Below are positions 34,959 through 43,084 of a DNA stretch of 64,000 nt, in pieces (within the stretch, counting starts at the first letter, position 1; each line of letters starts with the position of its first letter). The DNA comes from Alkalicoccus halolimnae (GTDB taxonomy: Bacteria; Bacillota; Bacilli; Bacillales; Salisediminibacteriaceae). Position numbers and translations under genes: made by a program. The DNA lies in assembly GCF_008014775.2 (NCBI RefSeq), contig NZ_CP144914.1:2790001-2854000 (forward strand). The letters are read 5' to 3'. Under the pieces are notes generated by a model that worked only from the letters and a program-made list of their open reading frames with translations, was not told where the DNA came from and did no database searches.

Positions 34959-35405
34959 ATGCATTTAACCGTATACCTAGCTGGACAGATTCATGATGAC
35001 TGGAGACAGAAGCTGAAAGAGCAGGCTTCAGAAAAACAGCTTCCCATTGATTTCGTAGGTCCTATGGAAAACCATGATCGGTCCGATAATATCGGGGAAG
35101 AAATTCTCGGTGAACAGCCCGGCCCCGTATTTAAGGATGACGCTGCCTCTCAGATGAATAACCTTCGTACCCGTGTGCTGATGAACAAATCGGATGTCGT
35201 CCTCGCCTTATTCGGCGAAAAATACAAACAATGGAACAGCGCAATGGATGCCGGCATGGCGCTTGCTCTTGACAAACCACTGATTCTCGTACGCCCTGAG
35301 CCGCTTCACCACCCATTAAAAGAACTTTCTCAGAAAGCCCAGGTGACTGTGGAAACAGCCGATCAGGCTCTGGAAGCACTTGCCTACATTTTTGATAAAG
35401 AGTAA
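34959..35405 (+). CDS. ytoQ: YtoQ family protein
   Basis: A 148-residue cytoplasmic protein, the same length as B. subtilis YtoQ. The fold resembles nucleoside 2-deoxyribosyltransferases: N-terminal VYLAGQIHDDWR, central MENHDRSDNIG, MNKSDVVLALFGEKYKQWNSAMDAGMALALDKP with the conserved DAG..A pattern, and LVRPE. The catalytic activity is untested to my knowledge. ATG at 34959 follows AAAGGAGAG. Monocistronic, ending at a strong terminator. Confidence 0.9.
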   Translation: MHLTVYLAGQIHDDWRQKLKEQASEKQLPIDFVGPMENHDRSDNIGEEILGEQPGPVFKDDAASQMNNLRTRVLMNKSDVVLALFGEKYKQWNSAMDAGMALALDKPLILVRPEPLHHPLKELSQKAQVTVETADQALEALAYIFDKE

Positions 35406-35515
35406 GTGATCAGACAACCCTGGGCTGACATTTTGAAACTTCCTGCGCTTTCCGTATATTAACAAATGAAAAGCGGAGCTGTACCATAAGAATAAGGGCA
35501 CAGTTTTGCATGGAC

Positions 35516-35555
35516 AAAAGCCTGGTAGACAAATCCCCGTCTATCAGGCTTTTTA
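35516..35555 (+). terminator. Intrinsic terminator of ytoQ
   Basis: AAAAGCCTGGTAGAC and GTCTATCAGGCTTTTT form a long stem with one mismatch and a U tract. Confidence 0.9.
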
Positions 35556-35639
35556 ACACCTTCCCAGGCTCCGCGCGTGCTTCCTAGTCTGTCTCGATAT
35601 ACCTATTGAGACGCACTCGCTTTTAGAACAGATCTGCCA

Positions 35640-35740
35640 GGTGCCCGCGCCGACAGAATTTGCTCCCGGAACGACGTGGAAGCTGGAAACCTCCCCCACG
35701 GCAGGCCGAATCGAAGTGTCCTATGTTATCAACATCAAAC
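35640..35740. repeat. Partial GC-rich dispersed repeat (family C end)
   Basis: GTGGAAGCTGGAAACCTCCC, CCACGGCAGGCC and GAAGTGTCCTATGTTATCAA resemble the right arm at about 15145-15205 and the fragment at 49945-50000. No gene is seen in the gap 35406-35809. Confidence 0.6.
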
Positions 35741-35809
35741 TTTCTCCAGAAATAGGTGAATTTCTCGAATACGCGCTTATTCGCAGGATTACCATGCTTT
35801 AACAGCGAT

Positions 35810-36430
35810 TTACTCAAAAATGGAATAAGCAATCGTCAGGGCAAAAACGATTAAAAGCAGACCCAGGCTCCGTTCAATTGTCCGGCTGTATTTGATATAA
35901 ACCATCCGGCAAGTTCTTTGAGAAATGCCGATGGCAAAGAGCATATAAAAACCAGCTACGAGTGTTAAAATAACAGCACCGTAAAGCCAGTTGATGAGCA
36001 TCGGAACATCTCCTTCCACAAGCTGGGAAAAAACGCTGAGAAAAAACAAGATAGAATTAGGATTAAAGAAGTTACAGATAAATCCTTTATTAAAGCTGGT
36101 TTTTGCATGAAGATCCTTGGAAGCGGCAAGCGTATTTATCTTATACCCTGCCGCAGAAGTACTTTTCACCGCTTTATATCCTAAATAAATTAAGTAGGAG
36201 GAGCCCGCTGCCCGAATTACATCAAGCAGAAAAGGGACCTTTTCGATGACGAGACTGAATCCTGAAATACTTACTGATATGTGGATAATTACCGCTGTGG
36301 ATACCCCCAGCGCCGTATAGATTCCATGCTTCCTTCCATACTGCAGGCTGTTTTTAATTAGCAGTACAAAATCAGGTCCCGGCAGAAATGCGGCTGCCAG
36401 ACCGATAATAACAGCATCCAGTAGAAACAT
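35810..36430 (-). CDS. LysE/RhtB-family exporter
   Basis: Six-helix membrane protein of 206 residues in the LysE/RhtB amino-acid efflux superfamily. The diagnostic PGPDF motif is at residues 17-21 (FLPGPDFVLLIKNSLQYGRKHG), followed by the G..T.....H pattern in helix 2 (GVSTAVIIHISVS) and GYKAVKS, with the family NPKA-like turn present as NFFNPNSILFF. The exported compound is not predictable. It is divergent from a LysR-type regulator with a shared 123-bp control region, the standard arrangement for regulated exporters. ATG at 36430 follows AAGGGGAAG. Confidence 0.93.
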   Translation of the reverse strand: MFLLDAVIIGLAAAFLPGPDFVLLIKNSLQYGRKHGIYTALGVSTAVIIHISVSISGFSLVIEKVPFLLDVIRAAGSSYLIYLGYKAVKSTSAAGYKINTLAASKDLHAKTSFNKGFICNFFNPNSILFFLSVFSQLVEGDVPMLINWLYGAVILTLVAGFYMLFAIGISQRTCRMVYIKYSRTIERSLGLLLIVFALTIAYSIFE

Positions 36431-36448
36431 AACAACTTCCCCTTCCCA

Positions 36449-36478
36449 TTGCTTTTCCTGTCATAAAATGACTATAAT
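36449..36478 (+). promoter_or_regulatory. Promoter of the lysR-type gene
   Basis: TTGCTT, 18 bp, then a perfect TATAAT, in the divergent control region. Confidence 0.55.
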
Positions 36479-36499
36479 ACAAGCATTAACACTAGTAAA

Positions 36500-36536
36500 A
36501 CTCATATTTATCATGATTTAGATGAGTAATTCTCAT
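36500..36536. promoter_or_regulatory. LysR-type operator (T-N11-A dyads)
   Basis: ATGAGTAATTCTCAT (36522-36536) is a perfect dyad with the T-N11-A LysR-box pattern. A second half-site, ACTCAT at 36500-36505, is an inverted copy of ATGAGT at 36522. Both lie between the exporter gene and its regulator, downstream of the candidate promoter, consistent with autorepression. Inferred from symmetry only. Confidence 0.65.
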
Positions 36537-36553
36537 AGAAAGAAGGGAAAGCT

Positions 36554-37444
36554 ATGAGTATCCCTCAATTAGAGGTTTTTTTGCAGACTGTAGAACTTGG
36601 AAGCTTAACAAAAGCGGCGGAAAAACTGAATTATACGCAGTCCGGCATCAGCCATACGATCAAAACACTGGAAAAAAAGTATGAGACGACGCTTTTAATC
36701 AGAGACCGCTCGGGTGTCCGCCTGACTTCCGCCGGCCGGGAGCTGCTTCCCTACATTCAGGCCGCCTTCAGCAGCCACCGTCTCCTTGACGAAAAGGTGA
36801 TGGAAATGAATCGGATGGAGTCCGGTCTTATAAGGGTAGGGACTTTTACAAGCGTTTCATCGCAGTGGCTTCCAGGAATCATTCAGAAATTTAAAGCAGC
36901 ATATCCGAAAGTGCATTTTGAGCTCGTTCATGGAAACAATGAAGAAATCGAGCAGGCAATTATTTCCGGAAGGCTCGACTGCGGCTTTATCAAACTTCCT
37001 TCTACAGAAAAACTTCACACCACCTTTCTGCGAAGAGATCCTATGGTTGTTGTACTGGCTGAAGATCACCCGTTTTCCGATAAGAAGGCTTTCCCTGTGG
37101 AAGCGCTCGAGCACTTTCCCTATATTGAAATTAACGAAGGAATTGAAAACGAAATAACCCGCGTTTTTGCAGATCATCATATCCGCCCGGACGTACATTA
37201 TGCGCAGAAAGACGATTATGCCGTTATCGCTATGGTGGAAAAAAACCTCGGTATCACACTTCTTCCCGAACTCGTCCTGAAAGATACTATCCGAAACGTC
37301 GTCTGCCGACAGTTAACCGTGCCGGCATACCGGGATATAGGGATTGCTTCCCCTTTTGAAAACTCTGCTTCCCGGTTAACGAACTCCTTCCTTAGCTGCA
37401 CCCGGGAATGGGTGGAAAAAGAGTATGAAGAACGTCCAACTTAA
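36554..37444 (+). CDS. LysR-family transcriptional regulator
   Basis: A 296-residue LysR-type protein. The N-terminal winged helix-turn-helix (residues 1-60, QLEVFLQTVELGSLTKAAEKL, QSGISHTIKTLEKKYETTLLIRD as two segments) is followed by a linker helix and an effector-binding domain (about 90-290; RVGTFTSVSSQWLP, FELVHGNNEEIEQAI). It probably controls the divergent LysE-type exporter and itself through the dyads at 36500-36536. Ligand unknown. ATG at 36554 follows AGAAGGGAAAG. Confidence 0.94.
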   Translation: MSIPQLEVFLQTVELGSLTKAAEKLNYTQSGISHTIKTLEKKYETTLLIRDRSGVRLTSAGRELLPYIQAAFSSHRLLDEKVMEMNRMESGLIRVGTFTSVSSQWLPGIIQKFKAAYPKVHFELVHGNNEEIEQAIISGRLDCGFIKLPSTEKLHTTFLRRDPMVVVLAEDHPFSDKKAFPVEALEHFPYIEINEGIENEITRVFADHHIRPDVHYAQKDDYAVIAMVEKNLGITLLPELVLKDTIRNVVCRQLTVPAYRDIGIASPFENSASRLTNSFLSCTREWVEKEYEERPT

Positions 37445-37556
37445 AAAAATCCTGAGGGGAGACTGGAAAGCCGCCTTTTGAAAATGAAGACTGAGGCTGT
37501 CTCAAAGAGTAGATCGGGCCAGACTGGAAAGCACGCGCCGACCCGGACAAGATGTT

Positions 37557-37594
37557 AAAAGCCAGTTAGACGGAGTTTTGTCTAACTGGCTTTT
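37557..37594 (+). terminator. Bidirectional terminator between lysR-type gene and GNAT gene
   Basis: A perfect 15-bp stem, AAAAGCCAGTTAGAC / GTCTAACTGGCTTTT, with an 8-nt loop, between two convergent genes. Confidence 0.93.
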
Positions 37595-37657
37595 GTCCAC
37601 GCAAAGCCGTGCCCTATCCTTACTGTCCCCCGGATACATTCAGCCTGTAATAAATCT

Positions 37658-38119
37658 TTATGGCGCTTCTATTTCCAGCGACAAACGCACCATATCTCTG
37701 CATAATATGCCATTTTCAAAAATAGGTTCCGTGTAATGTTTCACGAAGAAGTCCCTGTCGACGCCTGTTATTCTAAAACCGCACTTTTGATAAAGAGCCA
37801 GCTGCCCTAAACTTGAGTTTCCGGTTCCGATTTCCAACGTTTTGTAACCCGCTTTTCCAGCTTCTTCTATAGCATTCATGACGAGCTTCCGCCCGATCCC
37901 ACGACCCTGATAAATTTGTTTAACAGCAATGTTGACCAGTTCCACAGTCTCCGGCCTTGTTGGAAGCATTACATAAACTCCTACAACATGATCATCCTCT
38001 TCCGCTGTAAAACACCTGCCTTTGTGAACATACTTCTCCACTATTTCTCTGGACGGGTCAGCCGACAGCAGCAGCTCCATAGGAGGTGATTCGTCTTTAC
38101 TAAGCTCCCGGATCTTCAC
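37658..38119 (-). CDS. GNAT-family N-acetyltransferase (YvbK-like)
   Basis: A 153-residue single-domain acetyltransferase. The acetyl-CoA loop is IYQGRGIGRKLV, and the C-terminal half TLEIGTGNSSLGQLALYQKCGFRITGVD... resembles the B. subtilis YvbK group. GTG at 38119 is chosen because AGGGAG lies 7 nt upstream and the protein then opens KIRELSKDE. The frame continues 28 codons upstream but that part abuts repeat A3 and lacks a ribosome site. The substrate is unknown. Confidence 0.88.
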   Translation of the reverse strand: MKIRELSKDESPPMELLLSADPSREIVEKYVHKGRCFTAEEDDHVVGVYVMLPTRPETVELVNIAVKQIYQGRGIGRKLVMNAIEEAGKAGYKTLEIGTGNSSLGQLALYQKCGFRITGVDRDFFVKHYTEPIFENGILCRDMVRLSLEIEAP

Positions 38120-38188
38120 AGCATGTCTCCCTTCCGCCCTCAAAATTCTTATGAGATACCGTTCTAAAAAAGGCCCTGCTAAAGTCGC

Positions 38189-38474
38189 CTTTAACAGAGA
38201 CACTTATGCAGGATGGCTGCACAATGAGGCATGAAAATGGCCTTCTACAGGAATGGAATGCCCTCTATACAAGTCGAATGAAGGATAGGCAGAAGGGGGT
38301 TTCTTTATTAGAAGACCCATCCTGCTCCGTATTTTTACTGGGCGCTGGAGGGCACATGGGCGAATCCGGGGCGGTCAAGGACGGAATTAGCTGAGGCAGG
38401 CCAGCCCGGAAAGCGTCCCCATGGAAACGAAAGCGCACGTTCACCAATTTTCTACTTTATTTTCAAGGTAGCCT
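38189..38474 (-). repeat. Family A dispersed repeat, near full-length copy A3
   Basis: Inverted relative to A1 and A2. It runs from CTTTAACAGAGACACTTATG through GAGGCATGAAAATGG, TCTTTATTAGAAG and GAATTAGCTGAGGCAGGCC to TTTATTTTCAAGGTAGCC. It is ~286 bp because of internal deletions. It lies 70 bp upstream of the GNAT gene start, so it may form part of that gene's promoter or leader region. Confidence 0.9.
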
Positions 38475-38485
38475 GGCTATCAGGG

Positions 38486-39559
38486 CTATACGTTTTCTCT
38501 TATCGTATTTAAAGTAGATGCGTCCGTTTCTTTGACGAGTTTTACAATCAGTTCTTTTGCCGCAGCGTAATCATCCACATGCATGATGGAAGCCGCTGTG
38601 TGGATATATCTGGAGCAGACACCGATTACCGCTGAAGGAACGCCGCTGTTCGATATATGAACTCTTCCGGCATCTGTCCCCCCCTGCGAGATGAAAAACT
38701 GATAAGGTATATTGTTCGTTTCCGCCGTGTCGAGAATGAATTCGCGCATTCCCCGGTGAGTGATCATCGTCCTGTCAAATATTCTCAGCAGCGCCCCTTT
38801 CCCTAGATGACCGAAGGCGTCTTTTCCGCCTGTAGCATCGTTTGCAGGACTCGCGTCAAGCGCGTAAAAAATATCCGGCTGAATCATGTTCGCAGCCGCC
38901 TGTGCCCCCCGAAGCCCTACTTCTTCCTGGACTGTAGCACCTGAATACAGCGTATTGGGAAGCTCTTCTCCCTGAATCTCTTTCATAAGTTCGATAGACA
39001 GTCCCACTCCGTAACGATTATCCCATGCTTTGGAGAGCAGTTTTTTTTCATTTGCCATTTTTTCCATCGGACATACGGGGACAACCTGCTGGCCGGGTTT
39101 AATTCCAATTCTTTCAGCATCCTCTTTATTATCGGCGCCAATATCAATATACATATTTTTAATTTCCATCGGTTTTTTCCTTTTTGCTTCATCAAGCAGA
39201 TGGGGAGGTATTGAGCCGATAACTCCGGTAACCGGTCCATTTTCTGTCATAATGTGCAGCCTCTGGGCAAGAAGAACCTGGCTCCACCAGCCTCCAAGTG
39301 TCTGAAATCGGATAAGCCCTTTGTCGTTAATTGACGTGACCATAAATCCGACTTCATCCATATGACCTGCCACCATTACACGGGGTCCTTCCTCCGGCCC
39401 CTGTTTCACACCAAAAATTCCGCCGAGACGATCCTGTACTATTTCATCGCTGTATTTTTCCAGCTCTTTTTTCACATATTTTCGTACCTGATGTTCAAAC
39501 CCCGGCGCTCCCGGAAGCTGAGTAAGTGTTTCAAACATGTTATATGTATCCTTATGCAT
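38486..39559 (-). CDS. ytoP: M42-family metallo-aminopeptidase YtoP
   Basis: Cytosolic, usually dodecameric, di-metal aminopeptidase (glutamyl/leucyl type). The 357-residue length is identical to B. subtilis YtoP. Visible: [14 protein letters not shown] at the start, the metal motif [21 protein letters not shown] with the bridging aspartate, the catalytic [19 protein letters not shown] and the C-terminal [12 protein letters not shown] plus YIHTAASI metal-binding histidine. ATG at 39559 follows GGAAGGGTGA. ytzB is divergent upstream, as in B. subtilis. Confidence 0.95.
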   Translation of the reverse strand: MHKDTYNMFETLTQLPGAPGFEHQVRKYVKKELEKYSDEIVQDRLGGIFGVKQGPEEGPRVMVAGHMDEVGFMVTSINDKGLIRFQTLGGWWSQVLLAQRLHIMTENGPVTGVIGSIPPHLLDEAKRKKPMEIKNMYIDIGADNKEDAERIGIKPGQQVVPVCPMEKMANEKKLLSKAWDNRYGVGLSIELMKEIQGEELPNTLYSGATVQEEVGLRGAQAAANMIQPDIFYALDASPANDATGGKDAFGHLGKGALLRIFDRTMITHRGMREFILDTAETNNIPYQFFISQGGTDAGRVHISNSGVPSAVIGVCSRYIHTAASIMHVDDYAAAKELIVKLVKETDASTLNTIRENV

Positions 39560-39813
39560 ACTCTCACCCTTCCATTCATTATGTATAATAGTTTATTTTA
39601 CCGGATAACCTGGGTTGTTTCCAGTTTTTTCGAAAAACGAAATTTCTCTTTCCATCGATAAATTTCTATATTACAGCGTCGGCTTCCGGAGTTATTATTT
39701 TAGAGGAATTCCGCTTCCTTCTCCCCCGGCTGGAGGAGGTCGTTCTGCACTGGCTTTTCAGGAGTTTATTTTACAGGGTCTCCTGATTTTTATATATTCT
39801 ATAAAGACTATCG

Positions 39814-39842
39814 TTGGCAATCCTTCCCTCTTTCGCTATACT
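39814..39842 (+). promoter_or_regulatory. Promoter of ytzB
   Basis: TTGGCA, 17 bp, then TATACT, 40 bp upstream of the start. The rest of the 39560-39813 gap holds no gene; about 39675-39790 is GC-rich and resembles the dispersed repeats loosely. Confidence 0.75.
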
Positions 39843-39881
39843 GAGAGAAAATCATGTTTAATGAAGAAGGAGTGTTTCATC

Positions 39882-40202
39882 ATGAGTTGGAAAAAATTTG
39901 CTGCCGGTGTCGGCACCGGAGTGGCTGTGACGGTCCTCGCTAAAACAACAATGGATCAAAAAGAATCCGTTCTTTCGCCGGAAAAAGCTTTAAAAATTGT
40001 CAAGAAAAAGGCCGGAGAAATCGGCAGAATAGAAGGATCTTGGGTTCATATGATGACAGAACCGTGCGAACACGAGCACCTTATGTACGACGTTTACCGG
40101 GGGGGCGTTACTATAGCTGAAGAAGACGGCACGGTAAATGCTTATGAATTCTACGTTGATGCTTCGACCGGCGCTATTATCGAGTTGAAAAAACAGGATT
40201 AG
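39882..40202 (+). CDS. ytzB: PepSY-domain protein YtzB
   Basis: A 106-residue protein with a short hydrophobic N-terminal segment (about 5-21, FAAGVGTGVAVTVLA) and one PepSY domain (about 30-105; LSPEKALKIVKKKAG, GSWVHM, YDVYRGGVTI, AYEFYVDASTGAIIEL). It resembles B. subtilis YtzB in position and layout. PepSY domains are thought to modulate peptidases or act near the cell envelope; the role here is unknown. ATG at 39882 follows AAGGAG at 10 nt; the longer open frame from 39615 is not supported. Confidence 0.88.
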   Translation: MSWKKFAAGVGTGVAVTVLAKTTMDQKESVLSPEKALKIVKKKAGEIGRIEGSWVHMMTEPCEHEHLMYDVYRGGVTIAEEDGTVNAYEFYVDASTGAIIELKKQD

Positions 40203-40302
40203 TCCCCCCTTACTGAAGGCTTTCCACGGGTCAAAGATGTGGATTAAAAACAATGAACAGAAACGTCAGTACTGCGTGGTTGTTTTAAACGGCCCTGCGG
40301 AA

Positions 40303-40349
40303 ACTGAAATAATGAAAGCCGCTTCCTCCATTGAGGCAGCGGCTTATTT
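40303..40349 (-). terminator. Bidirectional terminator between ytzB and ytnP
   Basis: GAAATAA and AAGCCGCT pair with AGCGGCTT and ATTTC around an inner CCTC/GAGG stem, directly after the ytnP stop, with T-rich flanks. Confidence 0.85.
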
Positions 40350-41216
40350 CTATTTTTCTTCTGCTTCTTTCCGTTCCAGCGATTCAATAATTTCTTTGCC
40401 GCTTTCATCCCAGCGCAGCATCCGGTATTTGTAGTCATGGTAAAACATAAACCAGTTCCCATTTTCTATAGCAGAGGGAATAAATTCCTGTTTTTTGGAT
40501 ATCGAATCCATAGGATAATCATCGTAAGCCAGTACCCAGAGTACGTGCTGATGAGCATGTGTAGGCATAATGTCCGCCATGTGCCAGATATTTTTATCTC
40601 CACGGCTGATATTCAGTATGCAGTGTCCTGCACTATGCCCGCCGGTGTGAATAAGGCGAATACCAGGGAAAACTTCTTTTTCCTCTTTGAACGTTCTCAC
40701 TTGATGTTCAATCGCATCCCAGTTTTCCTTGAAGTATGTATTCTTCGAGCGGATGTTAGGAGTGCGCATCTCTTCCCATTCTGTCTCATTTACCCAGATA
40801 ACAGCATTTGGATACATCGGACGGCGGCCTTCTGCTGTCTCTTTTGTCAGACCCATCGAATGGTCAAAATGCATGTGAGTCATAAGAACCTCATCTATGT
40901 CTTCCGCAGAAAGACCCAGCTCGTTAAGGTTTTCTTCAATCGCCGCTTCTTCTGTCACTCCGTAGTTTCGGAGTGCTTTTTCCGAAAGCCGGCCTTTTCC
41001 TATGCCTGCTTCCATTAGAAGATTTTTTCCTGGTACCTGAATCAGCACCGGATCACAGCGCAGCTCAATTTGATTCTTTTCATTAACGGGATACTTTTTC
41101 GACCAGAGAGGGCGTGGTACTACACCGAACATGGCTCCCCCATCCATATTTGTTACGCCTCCGTTCAGCCAGGTCAAAGTTGTGTCGTCACTGACGCGAA
41201 ATTGTTCTAAAGTCAT
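40350..41216 (-). CDS. ytnP: Metallo-beta-lactamase-fold lactonase YtnP
   Basis: A 288-residue MBL-fold hydrolase with the zinc motif HMHFDH (H114, H116, D118, H119), a downstream GGHSAGHC and the C-terminal FYHDYKYR. B. subtilis YtnP acts as a lactonase that degrades acyl-homoserine-lactone-type signals and inhibits Streptomyces signalling. The same function here is inferred from strong resemblance and the trmB-ytnP adjacency. ATG at 41216 follows AAGGTGGGG, 12 bp after the trmB stop, so the two genes form an operon. Confidence 0.92.
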   Translation of the reverse strand: MTLEQFRVSDDTTLTWLNGGVTNMDGGAMFGVVPRPLWSKKYPVNEKNQIELRCDPVLIQVPGKNLLMEAGIGKGRLSEKALRNYGVTEEAAIEENLNELGLSAEDIDEVLMTHMHFDHSMGLTKETAEGRRPMYPNAVIWVNETEWEEMRTPNIRSKNTYFKENWDAIEHQVRTFKEEKEVFPGIRLIHTGGHSAGHCILNISRGDKNIWHMADIMPTHAHQHVLWVLAYDDYPMDSISKKQEFIPSAIENGNWFMFYHDYKYRMLRWDESGKEIIESLERKEAEEK

Positions 41217-41228
41217 CGTTACCCCACC

Positions 41229-41876
41229 TTATTCATTGTGATGAAGCCGAGCTTCCAGACGGTAAATTCTCATTCCTTTCCTGAAAAACTTTTCTTCATA
41301 TTCCGTCATAATATTGTTCTTCATTCCGCTCTCGTGGAGATTCAGGCTCACATTCTGCAGCTGGAATCCATAACTGGTCAATGATTCGAGCGAGTATTCA
41401 AATAAACCCTGATTGTCCGTCTTAAAATGGATCTCAGCTTCTCTTTTAATCACTTCTTCATACTTCTGCAAAAATCCTTCATGAGTAAGCCGGCGTTTTG
41501 CATGCCTGTTTTTAGGCCAAGGATCTGTAAAATTAATATAAAGACGATCTATTTCTCCTTTTTCGAAAAAATCTGTAAGATAGTTAACGTCTTCCTGAAG
41601 CAGAATAAGGTTGGATTTCGCCTCTTCTACAGCTTTTTCCACCCCGCTCACAATAACGCTCTCCGACATCTCTATCCCGATCACGTTCACCTGAGGATTC
41701 TGTTGAGCCAGCTCGTTTACAAAGCGCCCTTTCCCGGAACCGACTTCTACGTAAAGCGGCTGTTCACTCGGGAATTTCTCCTGCCAGCTCCCTTTCCAGG
41801 CTGCCGGATCTGATTCGACGATATGTGCTTGTTCTGTAATGTAATCTTTTGCCCAAGGTTTATTTCTTAGTCGCAT
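41229..41876 (-). CDS. trmB: tRNA (guanine-N7-)-methyltransferase
   Basis: SAM-dependent enzyme that makes m7G46 in the tRNA variable loop. The 215-residue product has the SAM-binding EVGSGKGRFVNELA, the hallmark FTDPWPKNRHAKRRLTH catalytic motif and the C-terminal FKTDN..LFEYSLE block. ATG at 41876 follows AAGGAG. It is followed immediately by ytnP. Confidence 0.97.
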   Translation of the reverse strand: MRLRNKPWAKDYITEQAHIVESDPAAWKGSWQEKFPSEQPLYVEVGSGKGRFVNELAQQNPQVNVIGIEMSESVIVSGVEKAVEEAKSNLILLQEDVNYLTDFFEKGEIDRLYINFTDPWPKNRHAKRRLTHEGFLQKYEEVIKREAEIHFKTDNQGLFEYSLESLTSYGFQLQNVSLNLHESGMKNNIMTEYEEKFFRKGMRIYRLEARLHHNE

Positions 41877-41992
41877 GTAACATTCTCCTTTTAACTGTTC
41901 GGTTTCCCTGTAAGCAAATGATAACTTACAGTATAAATTCTTATGTCTGCAGATGCAGCCGATATCGCCGGCTTCCTTCCTGCTGAAACGGA

Positions 41993-42030
41993 TAAAAGGG
42001 CTGTCCGCATCAATCTTCGGGACAGCCCCT
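41993..42030 (-). terminator. Terminator downstream of ytmP
   Basis: GGGCTGTCC and GGGACAGCCC pair, followed by four U on the minus strand, within the gene-free gap 41877-42193. The same gap carries an imperfect palindromic stretch at about 42065-42180 that resembles the dispersed repeats (GCGGCTTCTTAATAAAGCC). Confidence 0.75.
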
Positions 42031-42193
42031 TCCTTTCATATTATTGCTGTTTAAGCGTGATTGATAATTAGAGGAATCTCCGCTTCTGTTCTGAAGTGGA
42101 AGAGCCCAGAAGCCCCTAGCCATCAACATCCAACTCTAACAGCGGCTTCTTAATAAAGCCTCATCTTCCGCTCAGCTGATTATCAGAAGGAAC

Positions 42194-42988
42194 TTATTTA
42201 TTAAAATGACCGGATTCTTCCGTCAATTTTTTGAGCTGGGTAAGCCAGCGTGCAGCCTCTACCTTCTCTCCGCGCCGACGAAACCAGAGTACGTTATCGA
42301 TACACTGAATCAACCGGTACCACCAGAGTCTGAAAAGCAGGTTTTCCTCTGGTTTTTCACCATATGATTCAAACCATTGATTCCAGTCTTTTTCAGGTAC
42401 ATATTCATAAAGCAGCGGGGCTAAATCGAGCGCAGGATCTGCTACCTGCGCTCCATCCCAGTCGATGAGAAAAAGGTTTTTCTGCTCATCTTCGATCCAG
42501 TTATTGTGATGAACGTCTGCGTGACAGACCACATACATATCTGGTGGAAGAGCAGGAAATTTCTCTTTCAGACAGCGCAGCGCTTCTGAAATATCTCTGT
42601 CTTTTTCTTCTTCCGTCATCCGGTCCGTCGTCGTACGATATAATTTCCCGGGATCGAGCGGCTTATTTCCCATCCGCATGAACATATCAAGAAGTTCTTC
42701 TGACCGGTGAATCTTAGCCAGGAGTCCGGCGACACGGGAGCAGTTCATTTCGCTCCCTTTCAGTTCACGACCGCTCACCCACTGCTGCGCCGTAATCACA
42801 TCGCCATTTTCCAGCCGCTTTGTCCAAAGCAGCTTCGGAACAATTCCTTCAGCAGACAAGACAGCTAAAAAAGGTGAAGAATTACGTTTAATGAATATTT
42901 TTTGTTTTCCCTGTTCGGCAATATACGCCTCTCCGGTAGCTCCCCCGGCTGGACGCAGATGCCATCCTTCACCCATGAAATGTTCCAC
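42194..42988 (-). CDS. ytmP: Phosphotransferase (aminoglycoside/choline-kinase fold) YtmP
   Basis: A 264-residue protein-kinase-like small-molecule phosphotransferase. The nucleotide-binding GGATGEAYIAE and IFIKRNSSP lysine, the catalytic CHADVHHNNWI (HxDxxxxN) and metal-binding LIDWDGAQ are all present. It is syntenic with B. subtilis ytmP next to trmB. The substrate is unknown. GTG at 42988 (spacing 5 nt to AAGGGTGA) is preferred; GTG at 42997 would overlap that site. Confidence 0.88.
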   Translation of the reverse strand: MEHFMGEGWHLRPAGGATGEAYIAEQGKQKIFIKRNSSPFLAVLSAEGIVPKLLWTKRLENGDVITAQQWVSGRELKGSEMNCSRVAGLLAKIHRSEELLDMFMRMGNKPLDPGKLYRTTTDRMTEEEKDRDISEALRCLKEKFPALPPDMYVVCHADVHHNNWIEDEQKNLFLIDWDGAQVADPALDLAPLLYEYVPEKDWNQWFESYGEKPEENLLFRLWWYRLIQCIDNVLWFRRRGEKVEAARWLTQLKKLTEESGHFNK

Positions 42989-43084
42989 TCGATTCACCCT
43001 TATCTCTCGTTCATTACTTTTGTTACCCGTTCGACCGCAGGAAAAGCCTTATATCATTGTAAATAAGTTTTGTCCATTCTTCAA

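Noticed and set aside
38120..38203. 28-codon N-terminal extension of the GNAT enzyme
   Set aside because: It begins at the edge of repeat A3 without a ribosome site. GTG at 38119 has a good site and gives a normal family length.
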